Shown: one piece after another, positions 1 through 11,384 of the stretch
Layout of the letters: the number at the start of each line of letters is the position of its first letter
How positions within the stretch are numbered: position 1 is the first letter of the stretch
Origin: Erpobdella octoculata
Lineage: Eukaryota; Annelida; Clitellata; Hirudinida; Erpobdellidae
Length of the DNA stretch: 64,000 nt
Reading direction: 5' to 3'
Assembly (NCBI GenBank): GCA_963978895.1
Contig: OZ022238.1
Coordinates: forward strand, 26,566,617-26,630,616
Program-made: the position numbers and the translations under genes
Notes under the pieces: generated by a model
What the model saw: the letters and a program-made list of their open reading frames with translations, nothing else
Databases searched by the model: none
Told to the model about the DNA's origin: nothing

Positions 1-2256
<2,256 letters not shown>

Positions 2257-2359
2257 TAACCAACTATCAAACATCTTGGCTGCCAAGATGTCAATGTCAT
2301 GCGTGAGAGCATTTACAAGTGCATTTTTATAACTTTATGCAACATTGACTTTTGGTGCC

Positions 2360-2560
2360 AGCGAATCCTTACGGACGTTTAAGTAATCAGGCTGCTGCAA
2401 TTGCCCGGCTGTTCGTCAGGGTTGCAATCGATAAAATTGCTACTGTGCCGGCGGTCTCGTATACCTACCTGAAAAAAGTAAAAAAAAAGTCTACAATTAA
2501 ACCCTAGCCCTAACCCTAACCCTTTAAAAAATATGTACATCTTTATAAATTAATAGAATC
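2360..2560 (-). repeat. Dispersed repeat carrying telomere-like CCCTAA units
   Basis: CCCTAA-type units (2501-2523) lie beside a segment reading TAGCAATTTTATCGATTG on the minus strand. The same pairing recurs at 59713-59812 on the plus strand (TAGCAATTTTACCGATTG). The telomere-like units therefore appear to belong to a dispersed repeat rather than to a chromosome end. It lies just upstream of the lyase gene. Confidence 0.55.
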
Positions 2561-2653
2561 AATCGTTTTGTTAAAACCGATGGAACAGCTGAACTTTTAT
2601 TGCTTATTGTCCCGGCAACCGGCTGGGTAATAGTTATAACGGTTCACTCATAG

Positions 2654-2660
2654 TATATAA
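2654..2660 (+). promoter_or_regulatory. Candidate TATA box of the ammonia-lyase gene
   Basis: TATATAA lies about 103 bp upstream of the first ATG (2763) of the lyase gene, a position compatible with initiation near 2685-2690. In DNA this AT-rich such a match is weak evidence. Confidence 0.35.
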
Positions 2661-2762
2661 ACCGTATTTAGAGTCCGAGCTGTTATTATTATAGCTTAAG
2701 CCGAGCTGTCAAGCACTTCAGATATTTAAAACGTTTTTTATTAAATTTCTTTTTAGATCTTC

Positions 2763-5700
2763 ATGGAGAAACAAAAGTATTACGATCACGTTGAAACAAT
2801 TGTGGGCTTGATTGAAAGTTTTCAAAAGTCTGCTAATACCCGATACATTATTGATGGAACGTGTATCGGTATTGCCGACATTGCAAACATTGCAAAACAT
2901 GATTTTTCTGATAGCAATATCAGAGTTGAAATGTCCACGAGTGCCAGAAAGAAACTAATTGAAAATGCTGCTTATCTCAGACACTGTTTAGATGAAAGAA
3001 TGATTATTTATGGAGTGAATACAGGTTACGGTGGCAGTGCTGATGTAAGAAACAAAAATATCGTAGAAAATCAGAAGACTCTAATTTTTCTTCTTAACTG
3101 TGGCTCGCTAAGTCAATGGTAATACTTTTTTCTTTGAATAAGGATATTCGCTAACTTTTTTTTAAACTATCCATACATCAGGATATATAATTTTTTATAT
3201 TTTTATTTCTATCAGTTTGGATGTTGGGCATGTAAGGGCTGCCATGTTCATTCGGGCTAACAGTTTGAGCCGAGGTTATTCAGGTGTTCGTCCTGAGGTA
3301 GTAGATCTTTTGTGTGGTATGATCAACAACGACATTGTTCCATTGGTGCCCCTTCGAGGTTCAGTCAGTGCGAGTGGTGATCTTTTACATCTCTCCTACA
3401 TAGCTGCTTGCATGAACGGTTCGAAACAAAAATCTAAAGTTTACTACAAAGGAATGTCAAATGAAACAGCAGAATCTGCTTTTTCTCTAGCCGGCTTGAA
3501 GTTTATGGAGTTTCAAGCTAAAGGTTAAAGCACTTACGCAAACATGCACTTTGGTTTTAATTGAAAAACTAAATGTAAAGAAGTAAATTTGAAAAATTTG
3601 AAAATTATTTATTTCTTTTTCAGAGGCTCTAGCCGTTACAAACTCAGCTTCTTGCGCTTCAACTCTGGCGGCGATCAACCTGTTTCATTTCGGCTATTCT
3701 ATTCTACTCACTGAATTGATTACTGCAATGTCTGTTGAATGTCTGAAAGGACACATCGAATCATTCCATCCAACCGTCTACAACTGCCTGCCTCATGCCG
3801 GGATGAAACAGTTTTCAATCAACATGAATCGGCTTTTAGAGAAATCACAATTCGCAAAGTAAATATGTATTTGATATTTTTACATTGAAGAGTAGTGCAT
3901 TATAGTGCCGCTTTGAAACAGAGCTCAGGCAGTAACAACAGGAGGGGCTCATGCGTATGGGACCACAGTTGGACAACCCATATATATATAACAAGTACAT
4001 AGGCTCTATCTACCCTTATGATCGACGTCCGACTTTAGCGTTTTTGTGTGGCCTGTCTAATGGCTCTGTAAGATGATCAATTTACCTTATTAACCTAAGT
4101 TGTTGACTTAGAATTTATTTAACTGGCCCAAGAAAAGTTGGCAACTCGGCCCGGCCCATTTCATAAGTTAAAATTCCACGCCTAGCCCGTTTTTACAGAC
4201 CTTACATCTCTATACCTGGAGCAAAAAACTTCGGCTTGGCCCGTCTGAAAACCACAAAATAAAGGCCCGTGCAGTACTTTAATTAGAAAGTTGAAATGAC
4301 CTTCACACGTGTGCCGCATTTGTACTTATGACGTGGTTATCGCGAGGTGGATGTGTTTACCACTCGGTTATTGACAGTTTAAATGCTTTATTCATCGTTA
4401 CATATGATTTAACAGATCATTTTTACAAAATATTATGAAAAATTTAAATATTTAAAATGTTAGAAAAGATTGTCAAACGGAATTTAGTTGAGCATCTAAA
4501 AATCAGCAAAGCCATGAAAAGCTTTGTAACAGGAAGATCCTGCTTAACTAATCTTCTAGACTTCTTTGAAAATGTTTACAAAAATCTGGATGAAAACAAC
4601 TCAATAGATCTAATTTATCCAGACTTTGCAAAGGTTTTTGACAAAGTACCTTATGAAAGACTAGAAAAAAAATTGCATGCAAATGGAATACAGGAGAAAT
4701 TACTTAAATGGATCACAAACTGGTTGAAAGATGAAAAACAACGAGTAACGATCAAAGAAGCGGTCTCAAGTTGGATATAGGTAACAAGTGGAGTTCAACA
4801 ATGGTCAGTGTTAGGAACACTATTGTTCATAATTTACATAGACTCCATTGACAATGGAAAAGCCTCAAAAATTTCAAAGTTTGCAAATGACACCAAATTA
4901 TGTGCAAAAGTTAACAACAAAGAAGAAGCAAACATTTTAGAAAGTGGTCTAGTAAGATTATTCGGGTGTTCTACAGACTAGCAAATGCTCTTCAATATTG
5001 ATAAATGTGCAGTAATGCACATAGGAGCAAGAAACAAGAAATTTGACTACCAACTTGGAGAAAAACAACTGAGATCAACAGAAAAAGAAAGGGACCTGAG
5101 AATCATCACCCACCAAGACTTGAAACCATCAAAACAATGTCAGACAGCTGCGACCAAAGCAATCAGAACTGTGGTAAGCAGAAAAAAATATTATTTTGAA
5201 CCTGTACAAAACTCTAATGCAGCCTCATCTAGAATACTGTGTCCACGCATGGAATCCGCACTTGAAAAAAACAAAGAAATTCTATAAAAAGTTCAACAAA
5301 AAGCAACAAAATTGATTAAGGAATTTCAAGCATTAAAATACGCGGATAGGCTGTCAAAGTGCAGCTTAACAACGTTGGAAATAAGAAGAAGTAGAGGAGA
5401 TCTGATTGAAACATTCAAGCTGATGATAAACAAAAAAGGTATTCCAGCATCAAGATATTTCTAAGCACCTGCGTTTGACGGTTTTGTGCGCATTCAAATA
5501 AAAAGCAAATCAAATAAAAAAAATATTTGCACCATCGAACAATTGCGAATAGCGCACCAAATTTTTATTTATTAGAATCCGCATTTTTCAAATAAATGTG
5601 CACAATACGTGCGCAATTGTTCGCATTATTTGCAATTGTTTGCAATTATTTGAAAAATTGTTTGAGATTATTGGATGTGAATGGAAAACTTTATACCAAA

Positions 5701-8190
5701 ATTTTTTAAGATGAGTCAGTAAGCATTTTTTAATTACAATTCTTTTGAAAATTAGTATAAATAATAATTATTTTGAATTGTTGACATAAATTCATTTTTA
5801 TTTGAAACTTTTCGTCATAAAAAAATTTCTAAAAGAATTTCTTGTTTCTGTTTTGCCGACACCGACAACACTCATATTTTGCGTTACTATCTTTCGTTTC
5901 CGCTTCTCTTCAATTCTCTTGAAATTTCTCAATGTCAGCGACTGTTTCTGAGGATGATGTTAGCGGTTTCAGTGTAGGAAGCGAGAGTAATTATAATAAA
6001 AAGTCAAGTAACATGTTATAAAGGTATTTTAAGAGAAGTAAATCCAACGATGGTTACACGACGAAATGCAATCTTTGTAATAAATGTTTCAAAATGGGCT
6101 AAAAAGCTACAACTTCTTCTGTGAATTATAATTTACATTCTCAACATCCATCCAAATAAAATGAATAACAGAACGTTTTTTAAATAACAACATAAATTAT
6201 CACTTTATGAAATATTGAAATTATTCAGTAAAATTCACAACAAACAGTAAAGAAAATTCTTGTGAACTTTGAAATCAGAGGTAATTGAAAATATTATAAA
6301 ACTGCTGGGCTTTGTTGCACCAAATTAATATTTTTATATGCGCAATTATTGGGTTTTTTGTGCGTAATAATTCGGTTTTTTGTGCACAATTATTCGGTTT
6401 TTTTGTGCGAAATTGTGCGTGATTTTTTAAGCAATTTTTGGTTCCTTGCTCACTTGCAAATGAGTGCGCATCAAATAAAATATTTTATTTGAACCTATTC
6501 GGATCGGATACAAATTGTGCTCAATTGTGCGATTTTCGCATAATGCGCCCAATCCCGCATCGAACGCAGGACCTTAGTTTAAATGCTTTATTTATCGTTA
6601 CTTATGATTTAAATAACCAATTTTACAAAATATTATAAAAAATTTAAACATTTTGTATGCAGACACAGTTTGGACAAGATGTTAAAATTTGGAAACAAAA
6701 TATCGGATGATAACACACTTGCTCAGGACAGATACGGCTTGCGGACTTCTCCACAGTGGTTGGCTCCATGCATTGAAACGTTGAACGAATCAATCAGAAG
6801 GATTGAAGTTGAACTCAATTCGTCCAATGACAATCCACTTGTTGACCACGTTCAAGGTCAAATACTTCATTGCGGAAACTTTCAAGGTTCAGTTTGCAAT
6901 ATTTTTCAGAAACATACTTAAAGAGAAATATTTTATTAACACACTTTGTACATGCAGGCAGTAGTATAACAGTTGCAATGGACCAAACAAGACAGTCAAT
7001 TCAAATGTGTGGCCGTTTGATATTTGCCCAATTGTCTGAGATTCACAATCACCACATGAACAATGGTCTTCCACCAAACCTCTCCGGGTGCGACTACACA
7101 AAAGATTTCGGATTCAAGGTTCGATTCGAAATTTGCAATGTTTTTAAATGTATTAATAATTATAATTTTATCTGTTTAAAAAAAGTTTGCTTGAATATGT
7201 CTTAATTACAGTTAAAAAAGTTTCAGTTAATATAATTAAAACTGTAATAATGACATCAGGGTATAGATGTTGCCGTGGCTGCGTACACAAGCGAACTGGA
7301 TTTCTTGTCTGGTCCCATGACAAACCACGTGATGAGTGCAGAAATGCACAACCAATCAATAAACTCGATGGCTTTGGTCAGTGCAAGAAAAACTGCCGAA
7401 ACTCTTGAATTGCTCAATTTACTTATTTCTTCGTCACTGATCAGTCTCTGTCAGGCTGTTGATTTGCGGTGGATCGAGAGTGAGATAAACAGAATATGGA
7501 CAAGCATCACAAAGGAGATATTCTCTAAAGAAATTTCAATGTATCATACGTTTTTTAAAACTCAATAATTTTTTATTAATGTATCATACTTTTTAGAACC
7601 TAATTATTTTCTATTAAAAAATTAAACTTAACAACTTTTTTTACGAATGGTAATTGCTGCAGGAAAAACCAATCTTGGCATTGGTATGACGCAGCTTTCA
7701 GATTTGACCAGATTGTCAGTCAGATGAGAGAAACAAACTCGTTCAAGCAGGCCACTGTCAATGGACAGAATACTAACGATCTGATAAACTCGTTAATTAA
7801 TAAATTCCATGAAGAAGTTAACTCATTATTAACTCTGATAAATAATGGACAACAAATTGAAAGAGTTTCTCAAATGTTGGGAATCGGTAAGTGACATTTA
7901 GATTTTACTTTAGTTCAGAAAAAGTAGACTAATCAGCAATTAGTTTGCGTGTTGTTTTATTAAGTTTTTAATGCTTCAAATTTTATTTGAATTGTAAGCC
8001 GTTTTATTTATATTTATTTATTTACACACATCCAGGCACAAGAAAAATGTATGTATACGTGAGAAGAACGCTTGGAATAAAATTTTACAACGGCACTGAA
8101 ACACTCGACACTTGTGTTGAAAAAATTCTCGAAGCTATCAAGGAACGAAGCATTTTGAATGTCATTTCTGATATTTTTAAACAGCAGTGA
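2763..8190 (+). CDS. Phenylalanine/tyrosine ammonia-lyase (PAL-type, MIO enzyme), 8 exons, 647 aa
   Basis: Non-oxidative deamination of an aromatic amino acid to the cinnamate-type product and ammonia, using an MIO cofactor formed autocatalytically from Ala-Ser-Gly. CDS exons: 2763-3118, 3216-3523, 3624-3858, 6663-6886, 6958-7118, 7260-7540, 7663-7886, 8036-8190 (1,944 nt, stop TGA). All junctions are GT-AG and phases join without a stop. Visible motifs: catalytic-Tyr loop YGVNTGYGGSADVRN (Tyr83), MIO triad in SVSASGDL (171-173), QDRYGLR, NDNPL, GNFQG, NNGLPPNLSG, SAEMHNQ and LCQAVDLR. The C-terminal part (YVYVRRTLGIKF) matches the extra domain of plant/fungal PALs, which animal histidases lack. 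GGSAD and the MIO context also favour fungal/plant PAL over histidase. Leu110-Leu111 occupy the substrate-selectivity site; the Tyr-selecting His is absent, so Phe is the likelier substrate (inference). An aromatic aminomutase remains possible. The exon 6 donor (7540) is the least certain junction. ATG 2763 is the first in frame. Confidence 0.92.
3859..4375. other. 5' part of lyase intron 3
   Basis: Intron 3 (3859-6662) is about 2.8 kb, against 71-149 bp for the other six introns. This part has no gene. Around 4136-4280 it contains degenerate CGGCCCGGCCC-like motifs that also occur, in the opposite orientation, at 57230-57420. Confidence 0.5.
4376..4453 (+). repeat. Left copy of ~78-bp direct repeat flanking an intronic insertion
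   Basis: This segment (starting AGTTTAAATGCTTTATT) recurs at 6576-6653 with about nine mismatches in 78 bp. The two copies bracket the LINE and hAT-like insertions. The right copy runs into the intron acceptor, so it is probably the original intron end and the left copy its duplicate. Confidence 0.8.
4454..5460 (+). pseudogene. Degenerate LINE reverse transcriptase in lyase intron 3
   Basis: Frames at 4457-4780 and 4985-5287, with stops between, contain decayed RT motifs: a KSFVTGRSCLTNLL segment, DFAKVFDKVPYERL, WITNWLKDEKQRV, VTSGVQQ-stop-SVLGTLLF and FANDTKL in place of the usual FADDTKL. The FADD to FAND change hits a catalytic aspartate. It is 5'-truncated, and differs in sequence from the LINE at 530-2066. 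Confidence 0.85.
5461..6576 (+). mobile_element. hAT-like element with BED-finger remnant and imperfect terminal inverted repeats
   Basis: The left end (CTAAGCACCTGCGTTTGACG) and the reverse complement of the right end (CTAAGGTCCTGCGTTCGATG) pair over about 35 bp. Inside, from ATG 5932, a broken frame shows a BED-type zinc-finger pattern (TKCNLCNKCFKMG then NLHSQHPSK), interrupted by two stops. AT-rich subterminal motifs containing TGCGCAATT recur. No clear 8-bp target duplication is visible. It sits 3' of the LINE remnant within the ~78-bp repeats. Confidence 0.65.
6576..6653 (+). repeat. Right copy of ~78-bp direct repeat
   Basis: This is the partner of 4376-4453. It ends nine bases before the acceptor AG (6661-6662) of lyase exon 4, so it is part of the splice-acceptor region. 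Confidence 0.8.
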
Positions 8191-8259
8191 CCAAAAATGA
8201 TTAAAAAAAATTAATTTGATGAATATTTTCCATTAATCAAGTTAACTATTCTGCTGAGT

Positions 8260-8273
8260 AATAAATGAATAAA
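8260..8273 (+). terminator. Polyadenylation signals of the lyase gene
   Basis: Two AATAAA hexamers (8260-8265 and 8268-8273) occur about 70-80 bp after the stop codon. Confidence 0.55.
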
Positions 8274-8439
8274 TTTTAGTGTAATGCGTATTGTCACTTC
8301 TTCACAAAAAAATTCGTTATAATTTCCAGACATATTCAATGCATGCAAACAAAAACACCAATAAATGAAAGAAATCACTTCACAATTTATATGCGTTTAT
8401 TAAATTAGGCCATCGTTTCCTTCATCACTGTTATCACTC

Positions 8440-8617
8440 TCACCGCCATCATTTTTCTAATATATCATTATCATCATTTTCCTTACATACCATTATCAAC
8501 ACCATCATTTTCCTAATATATTATTATCACCACCATCATTTTCCTTATATATCATTATCATCACTATCATTTTCCTTATACATCATTATCACCACCATTA
8601 TTTTACTTATATATTCA
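8440..8617. repeat. TATCATTATCATCACCATC-type minisatellite (left part)
   Basis: Degenerate units of roughly 40-45 bp are built on ATCATTATCATCACCATC and TTTTCCTTATA. The array resumes at 10856, on the far side of the SAP-type LTR element, so the LTR element appears to have landed inside the array. Confidence 0.75.
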
Positions 8618-8755
8618 TGTAAAATCGATGATTTTACGATCAGTTTTCCATTGATAGAGTTTAATAGGATTTATTAAGCTTCATGAATGAATTTTCCAAT
8701 AAAAACGGCAAAACCATTCTATGAAGCCCGGTATACGTTTGGTGATATCGTAACA
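8618..8755 (+). repeat. LTR, left copy, SAP-type element
   Basis: It starts TGTAAAATCGATGATTTTAC and ends TGATATCGTAACA. It matches 10290-10425 and 10717-10855 with few differences. It contains AATAAA (8699-8704 region). Confidence 0.85.
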
Positions 8756-8780
8756 TTGGTGTCAGAATTGGGATAAAAGA

Positions 8781-10286
8781 ATGGTTTTAAAATCATTGGA
8801 TGAGCTTTGGGCGAGTGAAATGAAAGACGAGCTGGAGAAACGTGGCCTGAGCGATACAGGTAAAAAGGACGAACTTATGGAACGCCTTTTAGCCACGTTA
8901 GTGAATGAAGGCTATGGGCCTGACGACGATGAATATTAGTTCGATATTGACGAGGAAGCTGTGGTTAAGCGGAGAAAATTGAAAAACAAAGTGCTGGAAG
9001 AAAAAAGACAACAAGTGAGAGAAAACATGGCAGCACAGGGGAAGACAGGAGAAGGAATGATTCTTGGCCACGAAAACAAAGTAGCAGCAGCCGGTACAAC
9101 TGTTGAGAGTTTGGTCGCAGAGTTGGCTGAGGCAGTGGTGGACACGGTTCTGGACCAGCGGGTTGCTGGTGATGTGGGTTGCTGCGGCGAAACCCAATTT
9201 GAACTGGAGTCCACCAGCTGTGTCTCAGAGCATGTGACGGATGACGGCCGCACAGACTGCACAAGTCAGGTGGGTCATGATGATGAGCCTGTCAAAGACG
9301 GTCATGATAAGGAACCTGTCAAAGACGGTCATGATAAAGAACCTGGCAAAGATGGTGACAATGGTACGAATAGCAAAACGATGAGGATGAAAGTGACGAT
9401 GATGATTATAATAATGGCAATAACAACTATGGCTTTTACCCATACAGCGACGGTTCTGAAACGGAAGCCTCCATAACAGACGACGGCACCGAATATTCAG
9501 GGTCAGATTTTAGTGACGAATCTGACTCGGATGAAGCAACCGAAGATTTAGAAACGGACGAAACTTCAATGGAGGAATACGTCAAAGTTAACTTGACAAA
9601 AAAAGAAGACACTGATTTGAGAGACGATGGCGATAATTTGAAGAAAGATCCGCTGGACGATACGAAAGTTGATACCGACGAAAGAGCCGAGTTGGAATGT
9701 GAAAAGAAAACGTTCGCTTGTAGCTTGGAAGAAAACAAACATGACGGCGATGAACTTTTCCAAAACAACAATAGCAAGCAAAAACTCTGAAAAAGATGAG
9801 CCAAGAACAGAGAACGGTACCGAGGGTTCTAAATCAGATGAATCCACAGAGGATTCTAGATCAGATAGACTAAGAGTCATTGTAAAATCAAATAACAGTT
9901 TGATGAAGGGATTTATTGGATTTATGGAACGTGTTTTCGAAAAACCTTTTGAAGAGTTTTTTGAGAAAGATCTAAAAGATGTGAAGGAAGAAGAAAAAGC
10001 AGACAATTCCGATAAACTGTGCAAAGATGTTCAGGACGAGGCATGCAAAAAAGGCTGTGATGAACCGTGCAGAAATGGCGACGATGAGCCAAAGAAAGAC
10101 TCTGTTGATGAGCCAAAGAAGGACTGGAAGAAACTGCATCAAACGGTCAAGAGACTTGACCATGTTGTTCGCGAATTGCGGTCAAAGCCACGAGTAAAGA
10201 TCAAGTTATTTTTGTGTTTGTGGCCGAGTCGCATTTCTCAAAAGCGACTATGCTGTTCGGGACGAACAGAATTAAGAAAGGGGTAA
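8781..10286 (+). pseudogene. SAP-domain, acidic gag-like protein of the LTR element, broken
   Basis: From ATG 8781 the frame reads SLDELWASEMKDELEKRGL then TGKKDELMERLL, a SAP-type helix-extended-helix motif usually linked to DNA binding. An in-frame TAG at 8937-8939 is followed by the same open frame to 9476. Beyond it, successive frames encode a highly acidic Asp/Glu/Lys-rich region with GHDKEPVKD repeats (about 9280-9350) and DEPKKD repeats (about 10080-10130), reached only through frameshifts. No zinc knuckle is seen. Gypsy element 2 has a comparable SAP-like segment at the start of its Gag. Function beyond that is unknown. Confidence 0.65.
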
Positions 10287-10289
10287 TCA

Positions 10290-10425
10290 TCTAATATCGC
10301 TGATTTTACGATCAGTTTCCCATTGATAGAGATTAAATTGGATTTATTAAGCTTCAATAATTATTTTCCAATAAACTGCAAAACCATTCCATTGAGCCCG
10401 GTATACGATGTGGTGATATCATAAC
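10290..10425 (+). repeat. LTR, middle copy, SAP-type element
   Basis: It is homologous to 8618-8755 but with a mutated start (TC in place of TG) and end. A pogo-like MITE follows 8 bp later. Confidence 0.8.
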
Positions 10426-10433
10426 TATATATA

Positions 10434-10614
10434 CAGTAATACTCCTCCCCAACGACCTCCCCATTTACGACTCTCTCTCATTTCCGACCATTTTTTTCTG
10501 ACGGATTGTTTTCTCATTAAGCGTCACCCCTGATCTACGACTCCCCATTTAAGACCCCTCCCTTTTAAGACCTGATTTCTATGACATTTTCAAAGTCGTT
10601 AATAGGGAGTACCA

Positions 10615-10617
<3 letters not shown>
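10434..10617. mobile_element. pogo/Tigger-like MITE, 184 bp
   Basis: The termini CAGTAATACTCC and (reverse complement of the right end) CAGTGGTACTCC are inverted repeats, flanked on both sides by the dinucleotide TA (10432-10433 and 10618-10619). This is the signature of Tc1/mariner-pogo elements. There is no coding capacity. The right TA merges with a (TA)n tract (to 10648). Confidence 0.8.
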
Positions 10618-10648
<31 letters not shown>

Positions 10649-10651
<3 letters not shown>

Positions 10652-10855
10652 CGAGTCGCATTTCGCAAAAGCGACTATGCTGTTCGGGACGAACAGAATT
10701 AAGAAGGGGGTAATCATGTAAAATCGATGATTTTACGATCAGTTTCTCATTGATAGAGATTAATAGGATTTATTAAGCTTCATGAATGACTTTTCCAATA
10801 AAAACGGCAAAACCATTCTATTGAGCCCGGTATACGATTTGGTGATATCGTAACA
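10649..10855 (+). mobile_element. Second 3' end plus third LTR of the SAP-type element
   Basis: 10649-10716 repeats the last ~70 bp of the internal region (GGCCGAGTCGCATTTC...), followed by an LTR at 10717-10855 (TG...CA). The order LTR-internal-LTR-internal end-LTR suggests a partial tandem or recombination between two copies. The minisatellite resumes at 10856. Confidence 0.75.
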
Positions 10856-10945
10856 ATATCATTATCATCATTTTCTTTTATATCATTATCATCACCATCA
10901 TTTCCTCATATATCATTAAATCATTATCATCAACGTCATCATGAT
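10856..10945. repeat. ATCATTATCATCA-type minisatellite (right part)
   Basis: This is the continuation of the array interrupted at 8617. Confidence 0.7.
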
Positions 10946-11064
10946 CGTCTAAGTTGTTTACGTGTGGTGAAGACCAGAATTTTTTATTTAAATGATTTCC
11001 TTTCAGTCATCTGTTGTTTCTCTGGCTGTAATTGTTCCGTCGTTTATGGCAACGTGTGCGGTTT

Positions 11065-11384
11065 ACATGCAATTCATCGTACATGCAATTCATCGTACAT
11101 GCAATTCATCGTACATGCAATTCATCGTACATGCAATTCATCGTACATGCAATTCATCGTACATGCAATTCATCGTACATGCAATTCATCGTACATGCAA
11201 TTCATCGTACATGCAATTCATCGTACATGCAATTCATCGTACATGCAATTCATCGTACATGCAATTCATCGTACATGCAATTCATCGTACATGCAATTCA
11301 TCGTACATGCAATTCATCGTACATGCAATTCATCGTACATGCAATTCATCGTACATGCAATTCATCGTACATGCAATTCATCGT
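11065..11384. repeat. Perfect 16-bp minisatellite, 20 copies
   Basis: Twenty tandem copies of ACATGCAATTCATCGT, all identical as far as I can read. Because 16 is not a multiple of three and no frame meets a stop, all three forward frames stay open and produce three overlapping spurious 147-174-aa ORFs. It lies about 0.8 kb upstream of the extracellular-protein gene. Confidence 0.97.

Larger units (their letters stand above)
8618..10425 (+). mobile_element. Non-autonomous LTR retroelement with SAP-type gag-like ORF
   Basis: LTRs lie at 8618-8755 (TG...CA, 138 bp) and 10290-10425, with a third copy at 10717-10855. A primer-binding-like TTGGTGTCAGAATTGGG follows the left LTR. The 3' internal end (TTCGGGACGAACAGAATTA and a purine tract) closely resembles that of gypsy element 2 in this window (TTCGGGACGAACAGGATTA). 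There is no protease, RT or integrase in the 1.5-kb interior, so it would depend on an autonomous partner such as element 2 (inference). Confidence 0.8.

Noticed and set aside
2763..8190. Histidine ammonia-lyase (common animal MIO enzyme)
   Set aside because: The GGSAD loop, the MIO context, the PAL-like NNGLPPNLSG and SAEMHNQ motifs and the C-terminal extra region fit PAL, not histidase.
8936..10163. Minus-strand ORFs opposite the SAP-type element
   Set aside because: Ser/Phe-rich shadows of the acidic plus-strand frames.
11065..11384. Possible CRISPR-like array
   Set aside because: The units are contiguous and identical with no spacers, and the DNA is eukaryotic.
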